Virus record (IMG/VR): IMGVR_UViG_3300035698_005342
Location: 1 to 29,661 of that record
DNA: 29,661 nucleotides
Reading direction: 5' to 3' (one strand)
From: a virus
Both the position numbers and the translations under genes were made by a program. The notes below the pieces were generated by a model. It worked only from the letters and a program-made list of their open reading frames with translations. It searched no databases and was not told the origin of the DNA. Positions within the stretch are counted from its first letter, which is position 1, and each line of letters begins with the position of its first letter. Shown here piece by piece: positions 1 to 7,167 of this stretch.

Positions 1-10
1 AGGTGAAGAT

Positions 11-541
11 ATGGACGAGAAAAAAATAGATGAACTGGCTGAATTAAAGGCTACACAGCTTTTGAAAGAAGCTAACGAAAAAGAGGAAAAGCTCAACAGT
101 GACATCGAAGCTAAAAATAAAGAGCTAGAAGACGAAAGAGCTGAATCTACGAAACTTAAAGAAGAAAAGGCTGAGCTTGAAAAAACGCTTGATGCTTCTG
201 AAGTTAGAGCAACCGTAGCATCTTTTAAGGAAGAAGGAAAAGTTCTTCCCGCAGAAGAGGAAAAGGTTGTTAGTTTCATGCTTGGACTGTCCAAAGAACA
301 AAGAGAAAAATACGCAGAAATGCTCAAATCTGCTGATAAAAAGGTTGACCTTACTGAAAAAGGCAATCAGAAAACAGAAAAAGTTGACGAGGAAGAAGCT
401 AAGTATAAAATTGACTTAGATGAAGCCACGTCAGAGGAACTCGAAGCTCTTGTTGATAAGTACGCTGAGGATAAGGGAGTTCCCGTAGATGATGCACGTG
501 ATATCATATACGATAAAAACCAAAAGAAAGAAAAAGAATAG
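11..541 (+). CDS. Scaffold-like coiled-coil protein
   Basis: The protein has 176 residues and is very rich in Glu, Lys and Asp. Residues 1-65 read as one continuous charged coiled coil, followed by a short helical region and an acidic tail. It lies directly before a decoration-like protein and the major capsid protein, which is where phages of this type keep the internal scaffold that guides procapsid assembly and is later removed. An AGGTG sequence lies 5 bases before the ATG, which supports this start, but the frame is open to the window edge. This could therefore be the 3' part of a longer gene, such as a protease-scaffold fusion. The role is inferred from composition and position; no family motif was recognised. 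Confidence 0.6.
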   Translation: MDEKKIDELAELKATQLLKEANEKEEKLNSDIEAKNKELEDERAESTKLKEEKAELEKTLDASEVRATVASFKEEGKVLPAEEEKVVSFMLGLSKEQREKYAEMLKSADKKVDLTEKGNQKTEKVDEEEAKYKIDLDEATSEELEALVDKYAEDKGVPVDDARDIIYDKNQKKEKE

Positions 542-583
542 ACGAATTGTCTATTTAAAATAACATATAATGGAAGGTGAACA

Positions 584-1006
584 ATGGCAATCTCAGAAAC
601 ATATGCTGGTAATATAATCGTTGTTCAAGGCCCGTTTGAATATTCCGCTAAAGCATCTGGCGCTCTCGCTGAAGGTAGAGTCGTCGAACCAAACACTACA
701 GTAACAGCAGACGAGTCGTGCGTTACACTCGGAACTGCAAATAGTGATAATATTGTAGGGTATGTAAGTGCCGACTGGGAAGCAAACGATATTTGCGTTG
801 TTTATACAGAAGGTATTGCAAGACTCGAAGATAGTGGTTCTGGCGTCACCGTAGGTGAAAGAGTTATGAGTGGTGGCAGCGGTAAGATAAAAACGTACGC
901 GTCCGGAACAACTGGCGCAATAGTAGGTGTAGCTCTCGAAACTATAACTGCCTCGACATTTGGCAAAGTTTACGTGAATATATCCTACAACAGTGACGTA
1001 GCTTAG
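584..1006 (+). CDS. Head decoration-like protein
   Basis: This 140-residue protein is rich in Gly, Ser, Thr and Val with little charge, and reads as an all-beta protein. The pattern of a small beta protein immediately before the capsid gene, with repeated 'GxxVGxA' type turns in the second half, resembles capsid decoration or stabilising proteins (DUF2190-like) that bind the outside of the mature shell. The start is well supported by a GGAAGG sequence 6 bases upstream. The family assignment is by overall look and position, so a different small head protein is possible. Confidence 0.6.
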   Translation: MAISETYAGNIIVVQGPFEYSAKASGALAEGRVVEPNTTVTADESCVTLGTANSDNIVGYVSADWEANDICVVYTEGIARLEDSGSGVTVGERVMSGGSGKIKTYASGTTGAIVGVALETITASTFGKVYVNISYNSDVA

Positions 1007-1024
1007 GGAAGGTGGTGAGTACTG

Positions 1025-1975
1025 ATGATTAGTTATGAAATTCAAGCGGATTTACATCCGAAAAAGCTAACCGGTATTGCCATCAAGAAGACACAGGGCG
1101 TTTTATTCGCTACTGATTTTCTTCCTGAGCGGTCGTTTCCGGAATGGTCTGGCTACTACAAGTCTTATGGGGACATTGCCTTCGGGCAAATGGCTCCTGA
1201 GGTGAGTGAAGGTGGCAGAGACCGGCTTTTGAACACAAATTATGTTGAGTCATCCTTTACCATGAAGGAATATCGGATTGGTGGAAGGTTTTCAGAAAGA
1301 GCTATAAAGTTCTTGATGAATAAAAACTCCAAAATAGCTGTTTCAGCTGGTCGTCAGCTAATAACTGACGAAATCGAATTCTTGGCAGATACTCTCGCAC
1401 TTAGAGAGGAAAAGACGATTCTCGACATTATAGTCGCAGGGTCTCCTACTGCTAATGATGTAACTGCCGCTGCAGGTTGGGGAACGTCTTCATCGACGCC
1501 CTTGACTGACTTAAGGACTGTTTGCAAAAACATACTTACGACGCAGCACACACAGGCAGATACGCTCATCATAAGCCCGCAAGCCGAGCTTGATTTGATG
1601 AACCACGCTGACATTAAGGATATCTATAAATATTCAGGCAATACTACGAACTATACCGCGAAAGTGGCATCAGGTCGCAGTAAAGCTATACCGAATATTG
1701 CTGGATTGGATGTCTATGTCAGTGATGCTGTTTCAACTGCAAATACACCCGCTGGCATCTTATCAGGTGCTACAGAAACTGGTCTCGTTACAGACGACTT
1801 TGGTCTTATCTGTAAGAGAGGTCCGTCTCTTGGGCTAACGTATGTCGCTGAGCCTTTAACGGTTCGCAGGTGGGACGAAGAGGAAACTCGCTCGATGAGA
1901 GTGCAGTTATTCAAGACGTTTATACCTGTTATTTTTAGAGTAAACCAAATTGGTTTAGTCAAGAACATAGCGTAA
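1025..1975 (+). CDS. Major capsid protein
   Basis: The protein has 316 residues, a normal length for a HK97-fold shell protein without a long N-terminal delta domain. Features that fit are a strand-rich middle with 'FSERAIKFL' and 'ITDEIEFLADTLALREE' (the long spine-helix type segment, about residues 97-137), an A-domain segment with 'ADTLIISPQAELDLM' (about residues 178-192), and a C-terminal 'RVQLFKTFIPVIFRVNQIG'. It follows the scaffold and decoration genes. A GGAAGGTGG tract precedes the ATG. A strong stem-loop follows the gene, as expected for the most highly expressed virion gene. The call rests on gene order and general resemblance; no processing site is obvious at the N-terminus. Confidence 0.8.
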   Translation: MISYEIQADLHPKKLTGIAIKKTQGVLFATDFLPERSFPEWSGYYKSYGDIAFGQMAPEVSEGGRDRLLNTNYVESSFTMKEYRIGGRFSERAIKFLMNKNSKIAVSAGRQLITDEIEFLADTLALREEKTILDIIVAGSPTANDVTAAAGWGTSSSTPLTDLRTVCKNILTTQHTQADTLIISPQAELDLMNHADIKDIYKYSGNTTNYTAKVASGRSKAIPNIAGLDVYVSDAVSTANTPAGILSGATETGLVTDDFGLICKRGPSLGLTYVAEPLTVRRWDEEETRSMRVQLFKTFIPVIFRVNQIGLVKNIA

Positions 1976-1987
1976 ATGCAATCTGTC

Positions 1988-2013
1988 GTGGGGTAGTTTA
2001 ATTACTGCCCCAC
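1988..2013 (+). terminator. Stem-loop after capsid gene
   Basis: GTGGGGTAGT (1988-1997) pairs with ACTGCCCCAC (2004-2013) around a 6-base loop, giving a 10-bp stem with one G-T pair. No run of T follows, so it may be a partial terminator, an RNA 3'-end stabiliser or a processing site rather than a full intrinsic terminator. Confidence 0.5.
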
Positions 2014-2031
2014 ACAGCTTAGGAGTATACC

Positions 2032-2670
2032 ATGAAATGTCCTAGATGTGGAAGCAAATTAATGAAACTTGGAATATCTTTAGTTTGCCCGCATGACGAC
2101 TATAAGCGTATACAGCCTAGTAAAAATTGGGTACCTGAACTGCGCAGAACATCTATATTTCCAGATGATAGCGCATGGGCAAATTGGACGCGAGAAACAA
2201 CAGTTTATAAGGGTGCAACTTATTACCATATTACAATAACTGGAAACACTCTCACGCTTCAGGCTGGAGTGGTTGACACCAATACTGGTGGTTGGGCGGT
2301 TGCTTCCCAAACTGATTCAAGCATAATTAGTCCTCAATTTACAAATCTGACATCAGCTACAGATATGATGCGTGAATTCACAAAAATAAAGATAGATAGC
2401 GTAACTGCAGACAAAAAAGGTGGTCGCATCTATTTTTATGCATCTAACGATGGTGGAACGTCGTGGAACGAAATAAAAGACAATGGACACACATTTAGTC
2501 TAAATTATGGTAATGAGGGTGTTTATGGAACAAAACAAACAGAATATAATGATTTACGATTAAAACTACAATTCTGGAGACCATCAACTGCAGCAACTAC
2601 TCCTGAATTATCTGAAATAAAAATAAAGTATAATCAAATTCCAAATATTTATCCACGGAGGGCAGTATGA
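2032..2670 (+). CDS. Zinc-ribbon-headed virion-like protein
   Basis: The product has 212 residues and is not recognised. Residues 1-21 form a half zinc ribbon (C3-P-R-C6, then C19-P-H21). The rest is a beta-rich domain with aromatic and Thr/Ser-rich strands, including 'GRIYFYASNDGGTSWNEI' near the middle, the kind of sequence seen in carbohydrate-binding or sialidase-like beta folds. An AGGAG sequence precedes the ATG. It is the first gene of a block of small beta-type proteins behind the capsid gene, so a head-decoration or neck/fibre role is the simplest guess. The stop overlaps the next start (ATGA). Confidence 0.6.
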   Translation: MKCPRCGSKLMKLGISLVCPHDDYKRIQPSKNWVPELRRTSIFPDDSAWANWTRETTVYKGATYYHITITGNTLTLQAGVVDTNTGGWAVASQTDSSIISPQFTNLTSATDMMREFTKIKIDSVTADKKGGRIYFYASNDGGTSWNEIKDNGHTFSLNYGNEGVYGTKQTEYNDLRLKLQFWRPSTAATTPELSEIKIKYNQIPNIYPRRAV

Positions 2671-2981
2671 CACAGGGCGTTGATAAAGATTTTTTTACAG
2701 AGTTCGAGGGAAGAGCAGCACAAACAAAAGAGCAGGAAGTAATTGAAAGCTCATACTTTTTTGGGCAATTTATGGCGTATCATCTTGTGCTTAAATTGAT
2801 TGAAAAACTTGGTGTAGAACAAACTATTAAATTTATGGAAAAGAAACGCTCTGACATAGCGATGGGTGACCCAAGTTTCATGATACAAGCTGATAAAATT
2901 ACTGAAAATGCAGTACAATATTTCAGAGATAGCATGAACGAGGAACATGCGTTTCTGAAAGGAAAGAATGGCGTGGCATAA
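2667..2981 (+). CDS. Hypothetical helical protein
   Basis: A 104-residue protein of unknown function. It is predominantly helical by composition, with an acidic N-terminal half and a middle segment 'FMAYHLVLKLIEKLGVEQTI'. No cysteine cluster, signal peptide or membrane helix is visible. It is translationally coupled to both neighbours: its ATG overlaps the previous stop and its stop overlaps the following ATG, so it belongs to a three-gene unit with the zinc-ribbon protein and the small membrane protein. Confidence 0.55.
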   Translation: MTQGVDKDFFTEFEGRAAQTKEQEVIESSYFFGQFMAYHLVLKLIEKLGVEQTIKFMEKKRSDIAMGDPSFMIQADKITENAVQYFRDSMNEEHAFLKGKNGVA

Positions 2982-3211
2982 TGAAACTTGTAGACAAGAT
3001 TAATGGATATGGCGTTGTAGCACTAAGATTTGTAACAACGATAATTGCTGGGCTAATATTGTGGCTTGTGACAACTTTTAGTGGCAATTTAGAAACAATT
3101 TCAGATAACATGGTTTATAAGTGCGATTACAGTGAAGACAAGGAAGTGTTAGTTAGACTGCTTGAAAAATTTGATAGTAGGGTAACGTATTTAGAGAGAG
3201 CAAGAAAATAG
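2981..3211 (+). CDS. Small single-pass membrane protein
   Basis: The protein has 76 residues. A hydrophobic segment at about residues 17-33 (FVTTIIAGLILWLVTTF) predicts one membrane helix, preceded by a short basic N-terminus (K2, K6, R16) and followed by a charged helical tail of about 40 residues. Size and layout would fit a holin-like or Rz-like accessory protein, but it could equally be a small virion membrane-interacting protein. No lysis enzyme is visible beside it, so lysis is only one option. It starts on the stop codon of the previous gene. Confidence 0.55.
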   Translation: MKLVDKINGYGVVALRFVTTIIAGLILWLVTTFSGNLETISDNMVYKCDYSEDKEVLVRLLEKFDSRVTYLERARK

Positions 3212-3278
3212 TCCCCAGCCTCGTGCCGTGCCCACACGTGAACGAATATTCTTAGACTCTGTTCGTTTTAGCTGGGGA
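3212..3278 (+). ncRNA. Putative three-way-junction RNA element
   Basis: TCCCCAGC (3212-3219) pairs with GCTGGGGA (3271-3278), closing an 8-bp GC-rich stem. Inside are two further hairpins: CGTG 3222-3225 with CACG 3235-3238, and AACGAA 3241-3246 with TTCGTT 3262-3267. This makes a compact three-way junction. It starts on the base after a stop codon and lies in a 180-base gap of an otherwise packed operon. It could be a transcript stabiliser, a processing site or a regulatory leader. No hammerhead core is present. Confidence 0.35.
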
Positions 3279-3295
3279 AAAATTCAACAAGATGA

Positions 3296-3311
3296 TGTGG
3301 TTCGCCCCACA
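3296..3311 (+). other. Small hairpin in 3212-3391 gap
   Basis: TGTGG (3296-3300) and CCACA (3307-3311) pair around TTCGCC. A second weak hairpin follows (TTGTT 3367-3371 with AACAA 3377-3381), just before and overlapping the SD sequence of the next gene, so it may modulate access to that SD. The remaining bases of the gap show nothing else apart from a 17-codon ORF (3346-3399). Confidence 0.3.
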
Positions 3312-3391
3312 CATGATATACAAGATAGACATACAATCTCTTAGCATGGCGACAGCGGCTCGAAGGTTGTTCACGCAACAAGGAGGATACG

Positions 3392-4033
3392 ATAAGTAGT
3401 GTTGTTATACGCAGTGCTTGTGGAAATAGATATCCCGCACTCGTAACATCTGATGGAAAGCTAAAGGTAGATACAGAGCTTACAGTAAGCGGTATAACTA
3501 TAGATAATGTTGCATCATTTAAGCATGCAAATGGAAATATAGATTATGGACTCGTAGATACACAGAGACACGTTCAGGTAGATGTTCTTACGGCTCCAGC
3601 GATAAGCGTTGATGGTTCTACTATTAATGTAGGTCATCCAGTAGCAATATCTGGTGTTATGGGCGGGTATGAGCTGATGAATGATATTACGCTAGATGCA
3701 AGTCCAACTGCAGATACATCAAGCTCGTTCTTTGTAGGTGATAAGGACAAGGTGACGTTTATGAATAAAATCAACGTTACCAACGCAGGTGCTGGCCCAT
3801 ATGCAGATTTCAGCGTAGAGGTATCTCCAGATGATACTAATTGGGTTGGATTCAGAGATATTATGGTGAGTGGAACCTCTGTATCTGGAATTGCATATGG
3901 TGCAGATTATTCTGATACCTGTACTATGCCAATTGACTATACTGCGCAATATCTAAGAACTACGTTTGCCGGTGTTAATACCGATGTAAGCAATACGGTC
4001 GAGATTGATTCTTGGCTAACTTGGAAAAATTAG
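3392..4033 (+). CDS. Virion beta-type protein with apparent ATA start
   Basis: From the first in-frame ATG (3659) this would be 124 residues, but the same frame is open back to 3329 and reads like a real N-terminus. It includes 'CGNRYPALVTSDGKLKVDTE', a pattern typical of phage structural proteins and echoed in the gene at 4869 (K-I-P-V-D-T-E-I-S-V-S-G). No ATG, GTG or TTG occurs in frame before 3659. A perfect AAGGAGG (3380-3386) stands 5 bases before an ATA codon at 3392, so I place the start there and predict 213 residues. Alternatives are a +1 frameshift out of the 17-codon ORF 3346-3399, or a base error in the contig. The second half is a beta domain rich in Asp, Thr and Ser. Its function is probably head, neck or fibre decoration. 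Confidence 0.6.
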   Translation: MSSVVIRSACGNRYPALVTSDGKLKVDTELTVSGITIDNVASFKHANGNIDYGLVDTQRHVQVDVLTAPAISVDGSTINVGHPVAISGVMGGYELMNDITLDASPTADTSSSFFVGDKDKVTFMNKINVTNAGAGPYADFSVEVSPDDTNWVGFRDIMVSGTSVSGIAYGADYSDTCTMPIDYTAQYLRTTFAGVNTDVSNTVEIDSWLTWKN

Positions 4034-4043
4034 TACACAACTT

Positions 4044-4069
4044 AGGGGGTGGGAATTATCCCGCCCCCT
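4044..4069 (+). terminator. Intrinsic-terminator-like stem-loop
   Basis: AGGGGGTGGGA (4044-4054) pairs with TCCCGCCCCCT (4059-4069) around the loop ATTA, giving an 11-bp stem. It is followed by the T-rich tract TTAATTTTATA. This is the most convincing terminator in the window and probably ends or attenuates transcripts of the capsid/decoration genes. The SD of the next gene (AGGAGG at 4080) follows immediately. Confidence 0.65.
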
Positions 4070-4091
4070 TTAATTTTATAGGAGGCATGAG

Positions 4092-4547
4092 ATGGGCAAA
4101 TTGGAATCACTGGAATCTGAATTAAAAAAAGAACAAGCAAATGAACTGTCTATTATGGGAGATATTTCAGAATGTGAAACTTTGATAAAAGAGAGATTTC
4201 GTGCAACAAGTGACATACAAAAGTTGCAAGATAGAATTGCGGCAGTACAGTTAAACAATGAACGTCTATCTCTTTCTCTGGACAAACTTAATAGTAGGCT
4301 AAGCGATGCAATCGAAAGTATTGGAAACAATACTGTAGAAGATTTAGAAAAAAAACTTAATGATGAATTCGCTGAAAGTGACAAATTAAAGAAGCAAGTT
4401 GATAATATCGAGAGAAAGTCTGCTGAGAGAGTACGTGAAGATGCTATGATTGGAAGTGTAAGAGAAAAAATTCTTAAGCAGAAAAAGCTGAACGAAACGT
4501 TATTAAAGCGTAAGGAGCTTGCAGCTAAAAGGTTAGCAGGAGAATAA
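4092..4547 (+). CDS. Coiled-coil protein
   Basis: The product has 151 residues and is almost wholly charged and helical (Glu, Lys, Leu, Asn, Ser), with heptad-like spacing of Leu/Ile from about residue 5 to 140. It therefore probably forms one long coiled coil. There are no cysteines, no membrane segment and no recognisable catalytic motif. AGGAGG (4080-4085) gives a good start. Such rods in late operons act as scaffolds, fibre stalks or assembly chaperones; which one applies here cannot be told from the sequence. Confidence 0.55.
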   Translation: MGKLESLESELKKEQANELSIMGDISECETLIKERFRATSDIQKLQDRIAAVQLNNERLSLSLDKLNSRLSDAIESIGNNTVEDLEKKLNDEFAESDKLKKQVDNIERKSAERVREDAMIGSVREKILKQKKLNETLLKRKELAAKRLAGE

Positions 4548-4548
4548 A

Positions 4549-4869
4549 ATGTCAACAATAACACCAGATATTACTCGTAAAATATACACTGTAGTTGTTG
4601 CGAGTGGAAGTGGAAGTCAGGCATTGCCTACTGGAATGGCAAATGAAATAGTGCAGATTTTAGTCATTCCACCAGTCCAAACAACAACTTATCATGTCTA
4701 TATAAGAGATGGGCTAGATGGAGTCGAAGTGTTTAGACGTGAGGATGATTTACTTGGAACGTATAATGAAATTTTAACTCCTTGTCTACCAGTATTTGGA
4801 AACAATACATTTCACATCTCAAACGCCTCTGCAGATGGCAATTTTAAATTAAGGGTGGTATATAAATAA
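4549..4869 (+). CDS. Hypothetical beta-type virion protein
   Basis: A 106-residue protein, rich in Thr, Val, Ile and Gly and probably a small beta sandwich. The segment 'LPTGMANEIVQILVIPPVQT' followed by aromatic strands and a C-terminal 'FKLRVVYK' suggests a complete compact domain. No family was recognised. It begins one base after the previous stop and its own stop overlaps the next ATG (TAATG), so it is translated together with its neighbours in the decoration/fibre block. Confidence 0.5.
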   Translation: MSTITPDITRKIYTVVVASGSGSQALPTGMANEIVQILVIPPVQTTTYHVYIRDGLDGVEVFRREDDLLGTYNEILTPCLPVFGNNTFHISNASADGNFKLRVVYK

Positions 4870-5171
4870 TGTCTGAACGTGGAGTGAACAGAGTAGGAAA
4901 CTATATATGGGACTTAATAGGCCAAACATGGGTCAAGCAAGAAACACCAGCTCAAGTAAGTATTAGTGGTGTTACTCCCGTAGGTGGCAAAATACCCGTA
5001 GATACTGAGATTAGTGTTAGTGGAGATGTGATAGTAGAGAGAGTTCGTGTAGCCACTGCTCCTCTTACCGAAGTTTATGCTAGTGGAACATTTCCAGTAA
5101 CAGACAATTCTGGTTCTCTCACAATTGACGATGGTGGGGGTAGCCCTCTCTGCTACTACTATATATTTTAA
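4869..5171 (+). CDS. Gly/Ser/Thr-rich virion protein, possibly frameshifted
   Basis: A 100-residue open frame. The region 'VGNYIWDLIGQTWVKQETPA' is followed by short beta repeats of the 'VSISG..IPVDTEISVSG' kind, then 'VTDNSGSLTIDDGG', a motif common in phage structural proteins. The frame ends 31 bases before the next gene, just after a run of five G (5136-5140). Shifting +1 at that run would continue for about 20 sensible codons to a TAA at 5200-5202 that overlaps the next ATG, the same stop/start coupling used by neighbouring genes. The visible end may therefore be the result of a frameshift. Function is unknown; a neck or fibre decoration is likely. Confidence 0.5.
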   Translation: MSERGVNRVGNYIWDLIGQTWVKQETPAQVSISGVTPVGGKIPVDTEISVSGDVIVERVRVATAPLTEVYASGTFPVTDNSGSLTIDDGGGSPLCYYYIF

Positions 5172-5201
5172 CCCAGACAAAACAATGGTGGAGCATGTAT
5201 A

Positions 5202-5855
5202 ATGTTTATATTGTCAAGAAAAGTTGGAGATAAAGTCTTTGTTAAAAACAAGGAAGGCATAGAGTACGAACTTCTTCCATTTGAATTATCCAAGCCAAAT
5301 ATTGAGTCTACGAAGTTGCTTGATAAGGCAGAACAAGCCTTGGTAAGGAAGGCGCTGAGGGCAGATGAATTTGAAATAGACGATGACAAGAAAACTGTTA
5401 AAGAAAAACGCAATCTCATTCATGCAAAACTTATGCCCACAAAGAACGACTATGAGAATGACTATGATAGGGGAACGATGGAATATACGTCTGAATGTAA
5501 AAACTACTCTAATCATAAAGTCGTTATTCCAGACGGCACTACGATAGGGGGCGTAAATTTCACACAGGCCGTTCCACATTCACATTCTATTACTGGCAAG
5601 AATTTACATTTTATAGAATGTAATTTAAACAATATTGAGATAGACCCAACTTGGACTACAGAGTGTTGTTTAACTATACACTCAAAAAAGGTTATTGTTT
5701 CTGAAGATAGTGACAAAAAAGAGATAACCTATGAACACCATGTCATAAAGAAGGGTAGCGTTGATTGGGAACGTGTATTTACTAAGACTGAAAAAATGTC
5801 GGATAAGGACTACCAGGGTTTTTTGTTAAAGCAGGAGGTGCAAGATGGCACTTAA
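5202..5855 (+). CDS. Hypothetical protein
   Basis: A 217-residue product of unknown function. The N-terminal 'MFILSRKVGDKVFV' looks superficially like the start of the RNA-binding regulator CsrA, but the rest does not follow that family. Residues about 25-75 are charged and helical. The middle (about residues 107-145, around 'GTTIGGVNFTQAVPHSHSIT' and then 'FIECNLNN') reads like a few strands of a pentapeptide-type or beta-helix fold. The C-terminal third is charged. The last 11 bases overlap the next gene. It is probably a structural or assembly protein of the fibre block. Confidence 0.5.
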   Translation: MFILSRKVGDKVFVKNKEGIEYELLPFELSKPNIESTKLLDKAEQALVRKALRADEFEIDDDKKTVKEKRNLIHAKLMPTKNDYENDYDRGTMEYTSECKNYSNHKVVIPDGTTIGGVNFTQAVPHSHSITGKNLHFIECNLNNIEIDPTWTTECCLTIHSKKVIVSEDSDKKEITYEHHVIKKGSVDWERVFTKTEKMSDKDYQGFLLKQEVQDGT

Positions 5856-7167
5856 TGCTGCAACTGTTTGGGAGGTCAGAACTGCTGGAGGCGCAGATAG
5901 TGGTGGTGGCTGGTATGACGAAGGTGGTACAAGTGAGGATTTGTCACAGCAAGACGCAGCGGCTATTCAATTCACCGACCTTGCTACGGCAGGAATTGGT
6001 AACACTACGCTTACATCTGCCAATGGTGGGTTTGACGAGAACGGACAAGATGACGGTAACATCGTTGGAAATATTATACAGATTCGCTCTGGAACGAATG
6101 TAACGGCTGGATTTTATGAAATAACTGCCTACACAGATGACAATACTGCTACTCTTGACAGAGCACCTGATGATGGCGTTGGTGGAATAGCATCTGGAAA
6201 TGGTGACGTTGGTGGGGCCGTTAATCATCCGCATCTTTTGGTTGGAGCCGTTGCAGATGGAAATTCCATTCATATAAAAACTGGAACATATGTCAAGATT
6301 GGAGCAAATGCGTATGTGCTTTCTCCCACAAACGCAGGTGGAAACGGAACTCCAATAAAGTGGATAGGCTATAAAACTTCAAGAAATGATGAACCGACAG
6401 GAACAGACAAACCTTTGTTTGACGGAAACAGCGACACTACAAATTGCTTAACAGGTACTATTACTGGAAACTGGTTTTATTTTTTAAGATTCGGAAATGC
6501 CACAGGAGACAATGTTACTTCAAGTAACGATTGTCCGCAGTTTATAGGATGTCAATCTTTTTTAGCAGGTTCAAGGGGATTTGATTTTAATAATTCCGAT
6601 AGGTTTTCCATGATTGGCACTGAGATGAATAACTGCTCAGAAAGAGGTTTTCTGAATACACGCTCAGGAGGGCATGTTATCCATTTTTACGGATGTTATG
6701 CCCACGACAATTCTTCGTCAGGCATACAAAGTCAGGATAGCGGAACGTACCAATCTGTTGCCATAAACTGTATAGTAGATTCAAATCAGAGTGATGGACT
6801 TGTTTTAAATATGAGTTATGTTGTAAATTGTGTAGCATATAATAACACGGGAGCAACGTCTGATGGATTTCAATGTGGTAGGTCGAGCAGTCCATATCCG
6901 ACTGTTATAATAAACTGTTCTTCTGTGTCTAATGGACGTTATGGCTACACAAGAGATTCAATCGCCAATCATAGTCCTTATTTCAATTATAATAATTACT
7001 TTGGTCACACACAGGAACTTAATAATTTTGTAGCTGGGGCAAGTGATACTGGTGACGCAGACCCTACTTTTACAGACCCAGGAAATGGAGATTTTACATT
7101 ACAAACGGGAAGCCCTTGCCTGGATGTTGGGCTTGATGCAGCAGAATATACTTCGGCGGTGGTATAA
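5845..7167 (+). CDS. Parallel beta-helix (tailspike-like) protein
   Basis: The protein has 440 residues. From about residue 135 onward it consists of short repeating turns rich in Asn, Gly, Ser and Cys ('FIGCQSFLAGSRGFDF', 'FYGCYAHDNSSSGI', 'VINCSSVSNGRYG' type), the signature of a right-handed parallel beta helix as in pectate lyases and phage tailspikes. Near the C-terminus it has 'DPTFTDPGNGDFTLQTGSPC', the usual end-cap motif of bacterial beta-helix proteins. Such proteins bind or cut polysaccharide on the host surface, or stud the virion. Catalytic residues cannot be assigned by eye. An AGGAGG-like SD precedes the ATG. The N-terminal 130 residues may be the virion anchor. Confidence 0.7.
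   Translation: MALNAATVWEVRTAGGADSGGGWYDEGGTSEDLSQQDAAAIQFTDLATAGIGNTTLTSANGGFDENGQDDGNIVGNIIQIRSGTNVTAGFYEITAYTDDNTATLDRAPDDGVGGIASGNGDVGGAVNHPHLLVGAVADGNSIHIKTGTYVKIGANAYVLSPTNAGGNGTPIKWIGYKTSRNDEPTGTDKPLFDGNSDTTNCLTGTITGNWFYFLRFGNATGDNVTSSNDCPQFIGCQSFLAGSRGFDFNNSDRFSMIGTEMNNCSERGFLNTRSGGHVIHFYGCYAHDNSSSGIQSQDSGTYQSVAINCIVDSNQSDGLVLNMSYVVNCVAYNNTGATSDGFQCGRSSSPYPTVIINCSSVSNGRYGYTRDSIANHSPYFNYNNYFGHTQELNNFVAGASDTGDADPTFTDPGNGDFTLQTGSPCLDVGLDAAEYTSAVV

Noticed and set aside
539-553. TAGAC/GTCTA hairpin after the scaffold-like gene
   Set aside because: A 5-bp AT-rich stem with only TTTAAAA after it is too weak for a terminator call.
561-575. TATAAT at 566-571 as a promoter before the decoration gene
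   Set aside because: No acceptable -35 box lies 16-18 bases upstream, and the sequence also lies next to the SD of a packed operon.
2981-3211. Calling the small membrane protein a holin
   Set aside because: It has only one membrane helix and no lysis enzyme nearby; size and position alone are not enough.
3212-3278. Hammerhead or other self-cleaving ribozyme in the three-way junction
   Set aside because: The conserved CUGAUGA and GAAA core strands are absent.
4076-4564. Long minus-strand ORF opposite the coiled-coil gene
   Set aside because: It mirrors the plus-strand gene, is Ser/Phe/Leu-rich as expected for the antisense of a Glu/Lys/Asn-rich coiled coil, and has no SD. All clear genes here are on the + strand.
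5202-5250. CsrA-like N-terminus (M-F-I-L-S-R-K-V-G-D-K)
   Set aside because: Only about 14 residues look similar; the remaining 200 residues do not follow the CsrA pattern, and CsrA is about 60 residues long.
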